A DNA stretch of 64,000 nucleotides from Thuidium tamariscinum (Eukaryota; Streptophyta; Bryopsida; Hypnales; Thuidiaceae). A model generated the notes under the pieces. That model was given only the letters and a program-made list of their open reading frames with translations. It had not been told where the DNA came from and did not search any database. The translations under genes were made by a program, and so were the position numbers. Of this stretch, positions 12,520 to 23,348 are shown one piece after another. The stretch covers positions 42,704,821 to 42,768,820 of the forward strand of contig OX344750.2 of the NCBI GenBank assembly GCA_947034885.2. The letters are read 5' to 3'. Each line of letters opens with the position of its first letter. Positions within the stretch are counted from its first letter, which is position 1.

Positions 12520-14218
12520 CTCAGAATGGAACATCTTCGATGCAGGGTTGATATGAGGTCAGAATGCAGCCTATGCGTAGATGAGGAGGGGAGGAAGTTA
12601 GGGTATGGCGACGAAGGGGTTTCAGGCTATGGAGCTTGCTCATCAAGCCTTGCAAGTTGGCAACCCGGTGGAGCTCGACGTCGGACGCTGCGTTCCTGTT
12701 CCATCATTGTCTCGATTTCGAGCGTCTTTGCCATTGCCGGTAAGCATTTTGCTTAAGAATTCGTTTTCCGGCGACTATCTCTGATTTTGACGATGAGTCG
12801 GATGTAATTCTATCTTTTTTTTGACGATGAGTCCGATGTAATCGGATTTGAAGAGGAAATCTGTCGGGCGATGGCTTAGTGCATAGCATCTGAGTGTATC
12901 ATAGCGACTTTGGAAGAAGAAAGTTGTTTCTGGCAATGATTTCACGGGCGCTAGGTTTTCTGGTACGGCAACTGTAAAAATAGCGATTGGAATTTTTGTT
13001 GGAGTGCATTGACGAGGGTTTAGTTGCGTGTTTGGTTACAGTCCCCTACAATGACGAGTGACTTATGACATGTTTGATAATCCAATTCTGTGAGGGATAG
13101 ACACCTACATGCAGGGGGTAAATTGCACATCTATTCGGGTTTAGTTGATATGTTTGAGTGCTTAGGAAGCATTGTAGGACGCGGTATGTTTGTGCTTCTT
13201 AGGATGGCGCAGTTTCCCTAAGATTTGGTCGTCTGTGATTTTTGTCTCATTCTAGTATTTGCGGCGCTAGTTATTCGCTTTTGAGCGAATGTCGGAGCGG
13301 TTTCTAATGCGTGTGAGGGAAGACAAGGTTTAGTGGCTGCTCGCGACACAACTTTCATCACTGCGCTAGTTTCTTGTGTACTCGTGGATTATCAGAATTT
13401 GAAATAGGTGTATTTTGGTGTACACTTTCTTTCGAGGATGGTGCAAACCACCTCAACTGGGTTTACTTTATGCATAGCATGGCATAATTCTTCCAACCAC
13501 TGCTCTTTAAATCTGAGACAACCCTCGAAATTTTCCACGGGACATGCTGCAATTGAACATCTTTTTTTTGAGGTCGTATGGCTTGTGGCATTGCAAAGCT
13601 TTATGGCAATCGAGATTTCTAATTTTGAGAGTCACCTTCACGGTTTAAGCGGCACTATATTTTTTACCTTTTATCTGTTCACATTATGGTCCAATTGATA
13701 TAACAGGCAACCTGCGTGCGCTTACCTAGCCCTCTTGTCTGCTGATCTCTATTCTCCTTTTCTTTTGCAGGCCTCTCCCTTACTCGTGGTCCTGGGCTTT
13801 CGCCATGCGAAGGACCTAATTCGTGGTTGATCGAGGAGCCGCTTTGATGTTTTGCCGAACGGATGGAATCATTAGTAATCCCGTCTGCTCATCACGGATT
13901 GTGACAAAGTTTTATTCAGTGATTTGGGAAGCAAGGCGTTGTCCTATTTTGCAATGTTCTAATTTCATTTGTCACTCCGTGGAGTGTTTTTGGAGGTGAA
14001 AGTGTCCAATTGAGCTGTGAGGCTGAGGCTGAGGCCGAGGCCGGTTCATGCTGTGATTGCCAGGGTGAGCGAATTCATGCATTTTGGATGCAACTCACAG
14101 AAATTTAATGAACCGCCAGGAACCCAGAAGTAACTCTTCGTGTCTAAGGATAATCTCTGACCGTCACAGGCATTGAGAAATTGGAAACCTGAGGGATACA
14201 AATGCTAGGTTGAAAGAT
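12520..14218 (+). promoter_or_regulatory. Probable promoter and intron-containing 5' UTR of the RING/PHD gene
   Basis: G+C content rises from about 12520. A good donor (GCCG|GTAAGCATT, intron start 12740) pairs with a strong pyrimidine-rich acceptor TTCTTTTGCAG ending at 13770. A second possible intron runs from about 14065 to 14170. Nothing in between looks coding. This fits a long 5' UTR intron, common in plant nuclear genes. It is inferred from splice signals only. Confidence 0.45.
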
Positions 14219-17200
14219 ATGACGAGGAATGTATCGAAGCGTCGGAGGCGGGAAAATTCAGTTCAATATTCTTCAGACTCCACTCATGACTCTCTCCCGG
14301 GTGGAAATGAATATTTCCTCAAAGCGAAGGGGAAAAGAAAAATTAGAGATGATGCTGATCAAGGTGAGCAAGAGGAGGACAATGAGGTGGAGCCCTCCTC
14401 TATTAACCAGGAGAAAGTTGTACAAGTTTGTGGTATCTGCTTGACAGAGGAGGAAGTTGAAAGAGGGAAGCTTGATTGTTGCGATCACTATTTTTGTTTT
14501 GGATGTATCATGGAATGGTCAAAAGTGGAGTCGAGGTGCCCAACCTGTAAGCAAAGATTCGTGACAGTCGTAAGGCCCCCGGTGCCTGGTGTGCCTCGCA
14601 GCAGGCCACGCACTTTTCGTATTCCTCATAGGAATCAGGTACTCGGATCTTACTACTGTTCTTCAGCGCATTAGTTTCTGTTTTTTGCTTGCCATTCACA
14701 GGTTAATGTTACTACCCTCAACAATATTTTGCCATTGTTTTTTCATTTTTTAGTGGGAGGTGTGTACACCTTCTAATGCCGATCAATCTATTGGGGTCAC
14801 AGTTACTTGGTGCATCTTTTTTCGGTGTAGATCTGCAAAATTCAGTCATCTGACACCGTTTCTTCCATTTTACTCCCTTCGTCCCGAAATGATTGTCCAC
14901 TTTGCATGTCATTTTTTTTAAGGTTGTTTTGAGTAGGTCAAAATGATACTTCCCTGTGGCTAATTTTATTTAGGTTGCAATGAAACCATGCAATGTTCTT
15001 CATTGATTCTAGGGATTTAAAGTTTGGAACTTTTTCTAAATTATATTTTTCACAATATGGTCAATCGAATTGGCTCAAAAAAATATCAACAAAATTGTGG
15101 ACAATCATTATGGGAGGAAGGGAGTACCATCTATTTTTATATTAATGTCTTCTTAGAAATGGTCACTAATGCCATGGTTAATTTCGATGGCAGGTTTACG
15201 AGCCGTCAGAAGAAGAAATTCGCCTATTTACAGATCCGTATTTACATGTGGTCTGTGCTGAGTGCCAAGAGGCTGGAGATGAACGACTTCTTCTTTTATG
15301 CGATGGATGTGATGCAGCGGCACACACCTATTGTGTTGGGCTTGGCCGGTCTGTTCCTCGTGGAGACTGGTTCTGCGAGATGTGTTCTATTCAGGTTCAT
15401 GGGTATAACGGTGATGAGCAAGAACATGATGACGAATATAACGAAGAACAGGAGGCTGAAATTGATACCGGTACACGGATTTCCATGCTCGTAGCTGATG
15501 TGCCACGGATTCAGCAAATGATTACCCCACGGCGAGTGGCAGCCCCCCGTCTGAGTCGTGCCGGTGGCAGGTAGAATCCAATTTGTTTTAGTGTTTTCTT
15601 GGGATTTTTGTACTACGTGATCGTCATTTGGTTTAACGTTAGGAAGTGAATTTTTGTTTTGGCTTATAATTACTTTTCAAAGTCTGATCTTACGGTAGAT
15701 TTTTATGGTCAAGAGTTCACTGACGTTCAGGAACAAAATCATTCCTCTTGGTCAAGTCCATCAGTTGTACAGTCGGGTATAGTAATCTTACGAACTGCCT
15801 CCTTGAGCCTTTCAAAGATTTGTACATAGGATAGAATAAAATTGGCTTTTTTCATCATGCATAATTATCACTCAATTCTTACCCAATCCCAATGAAGCAT
15901 ACCAAATTTCAATTTCAAAAAACCAAAATTCCATTTTTGGTGAATTTTTGAAGTCAATTTTCATGGTTTTACATAGTATTTTATTGCAAACAATTGGTGA
16001 TGAATTTTTACATAGATATGTAGGAAACATCCATATGCATATCTTTCAAATTAAAAAACACCCCATTAAGTAACAAAATATAAGCTCCCAGGTGTCATAT
16101 GACCAAACTTTGTAAAATAGATATCTCTATATTTTAACTAGATTTTGTCAAAGTAATTGTATCATCATGCTCAAATGTATGAAATTCGGAACCACAAGAA
16201 GGGAAAATATAAAAATCTAATCATAATGAAGAGATATCTATTTTACAACATTTGGGCATTGTTACCTCAACATTGAAATCTGTATAGAAGAAATTGTAAA
16301 ACTTTTCTGGAGATGCTTGCAAAGGGAAAGATGAAGTACTCTTCTATACACAATTTACAGTTTTAAAATTGGTTCATTTTTGAGCATTCTAGAGCTTCCT
16401 AAAGTTGATGAACTTACTAGTGGAATGCAGAAGTTTGTAAGCTTACTGTACCTGACTGGACTTCGTCATGAATCCAGATTTTATTACAAATGCGTCGATT
16501 TGCAGACGGCTCTTAGATATTCGAATGCTAGTCCCGTCTTTGATATTGTCGCATAGGGGACTGGTTATTGTAGCAGAAGTGTTTGTATGTATTTTGACGA
16601 CATGTGGGTTAACAGGCACACTCGACTCCACCCAGCACCTACAATGTCTCAGGAAGCACAGGCTCTGGTATCTTCAAATCCAGAAGCCAGTCAGTCAAGT
16701 TCAATCAGCAGTGATGTGGAGTCCACCCCAGGAGCAGCTCGCACCTTGTCGTCGCAGCGTTTGATACGACAACGGGTCAACGATATCCGCAACAATTGGG
16801 ACCAATTACGAAGAGGAGAGCTGCAGTTTGACTCTATTTCGCATTCTCCTCCAAGGACACGGGCCTCTCAAGCTGCGCATAGTCAAGCCAACGGCAGACC
16901 CTTGTCCAATTTGTCAAATGCAGCTCCTGAAGTTGCGCCGAGGGATGACATTTCTCAGGCGTGGTCCATGATGGAACAAGCTCGTGCTTTGAGAGGAGAT
17001 AGGGTAGTTCCAGATCCTGCACCGAGAACTAGGGCCGGCGGAAACAGGGATATGTCACGTGGAAGGGTACCTACAAGCGGGGTACGGAGTACTACCCTTT
17101 CCCCAAGGTCTACTCAAAATCAAGAGCAGAATGCTAGCACAGGAAGTGCGAGAAATGGCAATCAAATAGCAGAAAATAGATCCAGAGTTCCCAGGGATCA

Positions 17201-18619
17201 ATCTCAAGAGCAAACTTTGAGAAGAACGAATGTCAGAGAGGTCAATCATTTGGCAGGAAGTAGATTAAGAAGTCACAGGGATGCAGCCGAAGAACAGAAC
17301 GTGAGGAGAGAGGGCAGTGTTTTGATCGAAACTAGATCAAGAGATCAGAGAGACGGAAGTCAAGAACGGGATGTAAGGGGAGAGGATGTAAGAGAGAGCA
17401 ATCGCTTGGTAGAGAGTAGGTCAAGTGGTGGTCGTAACAGTGGGCGACGGGGCAATGATTCTGTCCGCGATGTACAGGCAAGCAGTATGGCGGAATTGAG
17501 AATAGTTGGGGATGGAAATGAAGGAAATATTGAAGTACGAAGTGTACCTCGCAATTCCGCAGTGGATGAGAGTCAGCGTGATCCAGACAGGAATGCAAGG
17601 AGAGCACAACCTGAAGCAGACAGGAATGCAAGGAGAGCACAACCTGAAGCAGACAGGAATGCAAGGAGAGCACAACCTGAAGCAGATAGGAATGCAAGGA
17701 GAGCTCAACCTGAAGCAGATAGGAATGCAAGGAGAGCACAACCTGAAGCAGACAGAAATGGAAGGAGAGCTCAACCTGAAGCAGGCAGAAATGGAGGGAG
17801 AGCTCAACCTGAAGCAGACAGGAATGGAAGGAGAGCTCAATCTGAAGCAGACAGGAATGGAAGGAGAGCACAACCTGAAGCAGACAGAAATGGAAGGGGA
17901 GCACAACCTGAAGATGGGGAAGCTCATAGACCCCTCACCAGGAGTACTTCCAGGGACAGGAGTGAAATGAAGGATCAAGTCGCTCAGTATGTGAAAGCTG
18001 AGCTCAAACCGCTTTATCGTTTGGGGCATATTGGTAGGCATCCAACCATTTCCTCAATTGCTGAATACTTATTCTCGAGGTAGTATACTTCGTGCTCATG
18101 TTGGTGAATGCCTCCCATACGTCCTTTTCACCTTGGTAAGAGGTTGCACTTCGTCATTTTCTCACAAACTCAACTTGGTAATCGTTCTGTGATGTAGATA
18201 AGGAACAACATCGCAGTATCGCAAGGCTGGCAACACAGGAGTTACTAAAAGTTTTTGGAAGAGAAGGTCCTGAGACACGTGGGAGTGGGAGTGTCAGCTC
18301 TGCTTGTACCCATCGATCTTCGCCAAGCACTTCTTCATTATGGCCCAACAGTTGCACGCAATGTGTGCGGCATAACGTAAGTAAAGTGGTAGGTGTTCTG
18401 GTGCAAAGAACTGTCGGTATTGGCCTACTGTAGTGTATTATTTAGTTCCGCAAAACGAGGTATTCTTCTAGTGGTATTCTTCTAATCGGCTTTAACCGAC
18501 ATTTAGAAGTGGTCATTTTGACTTTTTTTCAGAACACTTCAGATCTTGCCGTCTGGCTGTATCCAAATGGAAATATTGACAATATCTGTTGTACACTTTC
18601 GTATCACCGTCTCCTTTAA
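14219..18619 (+). CDS. RING finger + PHD finger protein, probable E3 ligase/chromatin factor
   Basis: Best model: 14219-14638, 15194-15570, 16577-18033, 18198-18376 and a tentative last exon 18533-18619 (about 839 aa). Phases are 0, 2, 1 and 0 in turn. A basic/acidic N-terminus precedes a RING finger at about 71-110 (CGIC, CCDH, CFGC, CPTC). Exon 2 adds a C4HC3 PHD finger at about 160-203 (CAEC, CDGC, H, C, CEMC). Exon 3 encodes a long charged low-complexity region with ten 11-residue units. Exons 3 and 4 rebuild the conserved motif VKAELKPLYRLGHIDKEQ across an intron. RING-PHD order plus this C-terminal motif fits the uncharacterised plant At4g10940-like group, resembling animal PHRF1 in layout. 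The ATG at 14219 is chosen because the open frame upstream offers only TTG. An in-frame TAG (16554) lies before exon 3 if an upstream acceptor is used. Confidence 0.82.
14873..15124. mobile_element. Stowaway-like MITE in intron 1 of the RING/PHD gene
   Basis: It starts CTCCCTTCGTCCCGAAATGA and ends with the near-complement ATCATTATGGGAGGAAGGGA before G, with TA on both flanks (14871-14872, 15125-15126). The TA target site and CTCCCT-type ends are the hallmark of Stowaway (Tc1/mariner) MITEs. It is intronic between the RING and PHD exons, so it does not alter the protein. Confidence 0.85.
15571..16576 (+). other. Intron 2 of the RING/PHD gene, with a 17-bp-stem hairpin
   Basis: The donor GTAGAA is at 15571. 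GTAAAATAGATATCTCT (16112-16128) and its exact complement (16230-16246) can form a hairpin with a ~100-nt loop, probably a MITE remnant. Positions 15900-15970 resemble inverted sequence of the 4.1-5.0 kb element. A competing acceptor at 16476-16477 would add 25 codons and then reach a TAG at 16554-16556. Confidence 0.6.
17586..17915 (+). repeat. Coding minisatellite: ten 33-bp units
   Basis: Ten consecutive 33-bp units encode DRNARRAQPEA or close variants. The first five are identical at protein level. Units 6-10 drift to DRNGRRAQPEA, with single changes such as GRNGG, QSEA and RRG. The period is a multiple of three, so copy-number changes keep the frame. The repeat is inside exon 3 of the RING/PHD gene, in a region rich in Arg, Glu and Gln. 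Long antisense frames here are shadows of this repeat. Confidence 0.95.
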
Positions 18620-19737
18620 ATAACTTTCATGGTTTTTCAAGCATATTTATTTTGGTTGAAATTATAACAATACCCTACTTCATAATATTATTTAGCTACA
18701 CCGATTGAGCCTGACTGCGCACCGTTGTACAACATGAGCTCACATTTATCAGAAAGTTTGAAGCTCGAAAGCTTCAAGTTGTTGGTCAGCAGTGCTATAT
18801 TGGTACGAAGTGCCTGAAAGTGATAAGTCTGTTGTGTTGCTGCTTGACATCAAACTGACTTGAGGAGAGTAATCTTTGGGCAGAGATATCGTTGCAACTG
18901 CTGCCTTCGTTACTCCTAGCATCCCAAGTATGACAACGTGCGTAAGGGATGCTCGGAGTATTACAAGGTACCTACGAAACCAAGTCCTTTAGATTAGCTG
19001 CAAAGTCTCTATGGAAGAAATCTGTACTTCAGCATTAAACTCACCCTCTGCCTAAGCAAATTTACACGCCCAGACTTCCTGCCACCTCCAAGTGACGGCA
19101 GTGGGGATAGTTTTAGATCTTTTTTGTCCCAACGTTGCAGTTGTTCGAGACCTTTTATCCAGCGGATGACCCTCGCCTTCGCCGTTGCTTGCAAGATCAA
19201 GAGCCAGGGAGACGCCAGTGACATTAGAACTTGGGCAATTTTGAGACAACTGTGAATAATGTGTCTTAGAGATATGGGTGACATTCAGGATCATTGCACC
19301 CCATCACAGAAACATTCTGCACAAAGTTTTTTCCCACACCACTTGCATTTTGACTAGATCCAAAAGCTATCACCTGGAAATGATTTTGGGAGTTTTGACT
19401 GCGGTGCCATGGAAACAAGCTTGCAATTGTGCACCCCAACACTCTAAGGCAGAAGTACTAGAAACAAATGCACACCCAAAAATGGCGGTTGTGGCACTTC
19501 CACAATCCACATTCAAAACTCCAAAGATGCAGCATTCAAAGCTACAATGGAGGGGAACAAGTTTCAAAAGAAAGTAGGATCATGAACAAGGTTTCAAGAA
19601 TCTCTGGTGCCCACTCTAGAAGGTAGCAATGGAACCATGGCAGCAAGGAGCTGCATTAATGCTAAACAATCACTTACGGTTGCAGAGTGCCCAAAATTAG
19701 TAGAGAGTTAGTGCTAACTAGGGAACTCAGATGACGC
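18620..19737. other. 3' flank of the RING/PHD gene, no further gene recognised
   Basis: Positions 18735-18800 (CTCACATTTATCAGAAAGTT onward) resemble 28011-28068, suggesting a shared repeat or a copied transcript end. Positions 19050-19290 have fairly balanced base composition and minus-strand frames of 80-91 codons without a known domain. A gene fragment is possible but unsupported. Confidence 0.4.
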
Positions 19738-20013
19738 TAAGGTGGGTACACCTAAAATTGCACCTCACCTAAAAGTGCCATCTATAGTTGCTGTACATTT
19801 CTGAATTTCATTGTGTACCTATTTGGCTGGAGCACTTTTAGAAACAGACTTTGAACCTTAATAACTTTTGCATACTATATCCAAATGCTGCGTTTTTTGG
19901 TGCATTGGAACGTGCTTTCACTTGCCAAGAAGACTATATGAAAATTACTAGTAACTAGTAATAGTTACTAGGCACAGTACCAAAAAGTGGCACTTTTAGG
20001 TGTACCCACCTTA
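19738..20013. mobile_element. MITE of the AAGGTGGGTACACC family (best copy)
   Basis: Perfect 20-bp inverted ends: TAAGGTGGGTACACCTAAAA at the left and its complement at 19994-20013. It is 276 bp long with no coding capacity. The interior motifs ATATCCAAATGCTGCG and CACTTGCCAAGAAG identify the family found four times in this window. A TTA/TAA target site, as in PIF/Harbinger, is possible because the ends run into TAA/TTA. Confidence 0.9.
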
Positions 20014-21137
20014 ATCCCCTCGCAAGCACCATAAACCCTAATTTGCAACCCCAAGCTAATTTGAGCCCTCGGATGCAATCGTCGTGCTAGAAAATCAACG
20101 ACTTGGGTTGCAAGATGGCAACTGCGTGGATTTTGGCTCAGAATGTCTTCAGAGAGGACATTTTTCAAATGCACATTGAGCACCTAGATTTCCAAGGTAG
20201 ACATCAAGAATAAATTCACCACTTTAGGGATCACTGATCATATGTAGATGTAGTTACTGAACTGAAGAGAAAATATATAATGTGATGCTTTTCAATGCAT
20301 TTGATGCTTAACGGATGGGCCAATTTTACAGCGTATTTTTTCGCCCTCTTGGCCAGCTTCTTTGAGGGGTTCGAATTTACACTGTAGCTGAAATTGAACT
20401 CTCAGTCTTCTTTGTAACCTGCGTTTGCCATTCAGAAGACTTTGTAGAGTCCGTCAAATCTATGTACTTGCAAATATAAATATACAGTTTTTCATCCACA
20501 ACTAAAGAGGCTACTCTACATTGCAGCCCTATGGGAGGATGATCCTGCAGCATACCAATGTATGGGAAGTGCCGGCAGTTAGTAGCAAGTTGGCTAGTTG
20601 AAATTGAGAATTTCTGAATGAAATAGAAAAGTGTAGGAAGGGGTTCTGAATGAAAAAAGGAGATTTTCGAAAATGGACTGCGTAGGAAAAAAAATTCTTG
20701 GCAATAAGACCGCCCACCTTTGAAGTATTTAGGAAAATTACCGTTTTACATACCTTTCTTACAACGGACAACCGACTGAGCATAGAATTTCTAGGAAATT
20801 TTTTAGACATAAATATAGAAAATGTTAGTATTATATTCAATTTTGAACAATGAATGAGAGATTTGGAGTATTGGTCTATAATAATGTCATACCTTTGTTT
20901 ATAAGCATCTGAAGTAATGAGGGGGACCAAAAAATTCTATGAATCTAACTCTTATGGTCTTATACTAATTACTAATACAGTAATTAGTAATACACTATGA
21001 CACTCTTACAAAGTTACAATGATACTGTATAAATGTCATAACAGTCTTACTGTTGTGACTTGTGAGCCACTAAGCCTGTCACCAACCTCACAGCTCATCC
21101 CAATCATCCAGTCATCCCATGAGGCTATGACTTCTAT
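20014..21137. other. Intergenic DNA, no gene supported
   Basis: Mixed composition. A 133-codon minus-strand frame (20529-20930) has no recognisable domain and a composition typical of A+T-rich noncoding DNA. A 'TTTTCATCCACAACTAA' motif at about 20490 recurs near 36875, hinting at another dispersed repeat. Confidence 0.4.
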
Positions 21138-21414
21138 TAAGGTAGGTACACCCAAAAGTGCCAGTTTTTCATACCGTGCCTAGTTCCTGTTATTATGTTG
21201 TTCAGATTTTTTTACAATCTTGTTGGTGAGTGAAAGCATGTTCCAACGCACCAAAGAACAGTAGATTTGGATACCATATGCAAAAGTTATTAACAGTCAA
21301 AGTGTATTTCTAAAAGCACCATCTGCAGTCTAGGTACATGACTGATTTTGAAAATGTATGCACATCGTACAGGGCGCTTTAAGGTTAGGTGCCATTTTGG
21401 GTGTACCTACCTTA
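21138..21414. mobile_element. MITE of the AAGGTGGGTACACC family, inverted copy
   Basis: The ends are TAAGGTAGGTACACCCAAAA and the complement near 21395-21414. The interior carries the complement of the family signatures (GGTGAGTGAAAGCATG, GGATACCATATGCAAAAGTT). Its length, 277 bp, matches the 276-bp copy at 19738, in opposite orientation about 1.1 kb away. Confidence 0.88.
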
Positions 21415-21524
21415 GTCCCATTGCGGCATCGCCATTAGCCATCGCCCCATCATGCATCATGCATCACGGCATCAACCATCATAGCTCCACCCCAATGGCC
21501 CCATTGCCCTATCATTCCTATCAG

Positions 21525-21820
21525 GGTGTTTTTTTTTCATTTCTTGTGAATTGCCAAAGTGGCGATATTGCATTTTACTGTGGAGCTCCAAATCTCAACA
21601 TTCATCTATATATTGGATAGAAAATATCATATTAGCATATAATACATATATATCATTGTATTTTCATCCATTATTTGGCGATTTCATCCATTGTTTTAAA
21701 AAAAATTGAAGTTTATTAGCGATTTCATCCAAAATTTTACTGTTTTTTTCCTATAGGCTTGGTGCCAGGCTAAAAAATTTTGTGCAATTTTGCACCAAAT
21801 CGCCAGAAAAAAACACCTTG
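21525..21820. mobile_element. MITE with an 11-bp target-site duplication (Mutator-like)
   Basis: An element of 296 bp beginning GGTGTTTTTTTT and ending AAAAAAACACCTTG is flanked on both sides by ATTCCTATCAG (21514-21524 and 21821-21831). Target duplications of 8-11 bp are characteristic of Mutator-like elements. The interior contains GGCGAT/ATCGCC motifs near the ends that extend the inverted symmetry. The perfect duplication suggests a relatively recent insertion. Confidence 0.82.
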
Positions 21821-22049
21821 ATTCCTATCAGCTACCCTCAACCCTCAAGGTTTTGGGTTTAACCGTTTACATTTAAGTGTTTTAGGTTGTTTTCAAGCCT
21901 TCAGGAGTTCAAGCTTCCTTTTTGGCTTATAATACTAACTAGCGTTTGGAAAATACTTAGACCCTTTTTGGATCCTTGTATTTTTCGAAGGCTACATCCT
22001 TAGTCCTAAGACAGTGGGGCTTTGCTAGGTTCAACTCTTGCCAAGGATA

Positions 22050-22310
22050 TTTTAAGAAATAAAACTAAAAAGTGAAATTAGTAAATGCCAAAGATATTTA
22101 AAAAAACAATAGGGAAAAAATGGGAAGTGAAATTAGTAAATGCGAAAGATACTTTTAAAGAAAACAATAGGAAAAAAAATATGGAGTATAATTAGTAAAT
22201 GTCAAAGATACCTTAAAAAAAACAGTAGAAAAAACAATGGGGAGTATAATTAGTAAATGCCAAAGTTACCTTAAAAAGAAACAATAGGAAAAAAAATGGG
22301 GAGTATATAC
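22050..22310. repeat. Minisatellite, period 55-59 bp, about 4.5 copies
   Basis: The motif AATTAGTAAATGCCAAAGAT followed by an A-rich stretch and a GGGGAGTATA-like end recurs with GTAAATG at 22081, 22136, 22195 and 22253. The copies are imperfect. Spacers vary in length and no palindromic repeat is present, so it is not a CRISPR array. Confidence 0.9.
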
Positions 22311-23348
22311 AAATTCACCAACAAAACAAAAAAAATCGGCCCTATTTTTGAAATTTAGGATAGATGCCAAATGGAAAAAAAAAAGTTGGCTAATAGCCAA
22401 ATTACATTAGAAAATGGGGGATGTCAACCGACTAAATTTGCACTTTGTAGACTTACTTCCAGATAAACTTTGAAAAATCCAAGGCTCCTTCTAGAAGCTA
22501 GGAAATTCTCCGAAATTTCTATAGAACTCCCTAATGTTTTGTTTTTTTTAATTTTAAGAGAATCTAGATTTGGGCTCCAGGTGAGAAGTAAGTGATTGAA
22601 GTTAGGCGACATTCAAATTTACTTTTGATGCAAAATTTGGCTCCAAGTTAGAAATTAGTGTCAGCTGTATGGCTTTAGAACAAAAAACCAAAAAAAAATC
22701 TTCACCAACTACAACTCTTAGATTGGTGCAAAATAAGGCAACCATGTTTCAAAGAATAATGCAAAATAGATTATGAAAACTACAACTCACAAGTTCAAGC
22801 ACATGAACTACAACTCATTCATGTACTTAGGCTATAAAGTTCAATATCTTCCTAATTCATGTGTATGAAGTTTTAAATGGTTTTTACAACAAAAATGCAA
22901 CCTCAAAGATTGCAATTGGTAGGAAAAGCCAAGTAAAATCGAGAGGAAGAAAATTGTAGCTTCAAAGGAAGTGACAAAATCTAATGATAGGAGAAAGGTG
23001 CCCTTGTATATGTAGCTACAATCTATACCTATATCTCCAACTTTGGTATATTTTAGGCAACTAAAGATGCAAAGTTGTTGAATCAACATTTGGATAGGTG
23101 GCGACAAGGTGGAAAATCCTAGTAGGCATTGTCAAGGCAGTGACTACTAGGATGTGAGTGAAAATTTACATCTTGCTTTAAAAAAAAATTTCCTCCGAAT
23201 TTTTCTAAAAGCTTGGTGCGGAAGATAGTTTTTTGGTCTTTTTATCGCCTAAAAAAATCCTAGTGCAGCATACAAGTCTTCACCTCTCACAGAGGCAGTC
23301 ATTAACTAAGTACGGTATCTTCACAAGAAAAAAAGTACTAGCCGAAGA
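22311..23348. other. A+T-rich 3' flank of F-box gene A
   Basis: No gene recognised. Positions 23270-23340 resemble the downstream flanks of F-box copies B and C (a 'CGTTATCTnnAnGAGAAAAA' type motif), so the duplicated unit extends past the coding region. Confidence 0.5.

Noticed and set aside
16554..16556. Read-through or recoding of the in-frame TAG
   Set aside because: A consensus acceptor at 16576 in the right phase explains the gene without recoding.
17332..18041. Long antisense open frames (190-206 codons) over exon 3 of the RING/PHD gene
   Set aside because: They are shadows of the 33-bp coding repeat; the repetitive Leu/Cys/His/Ser pattern follows from reading the sense repeat backwards, and splice phases support the plus strand.
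19009..19294. Minus-strand frames of 80-91 codons as a gene fragment
   Set aside because: Base composition is suggestive but neither frame has a domain, splice support or paralogue in the window.
22050..22310. Regularly spaced repeat resembling a CRISPR array
   Set aside because: Units are imperfect, the whole 55-59-bp unit repeats with no unique spacers, and the context is a plant nuclear genome.
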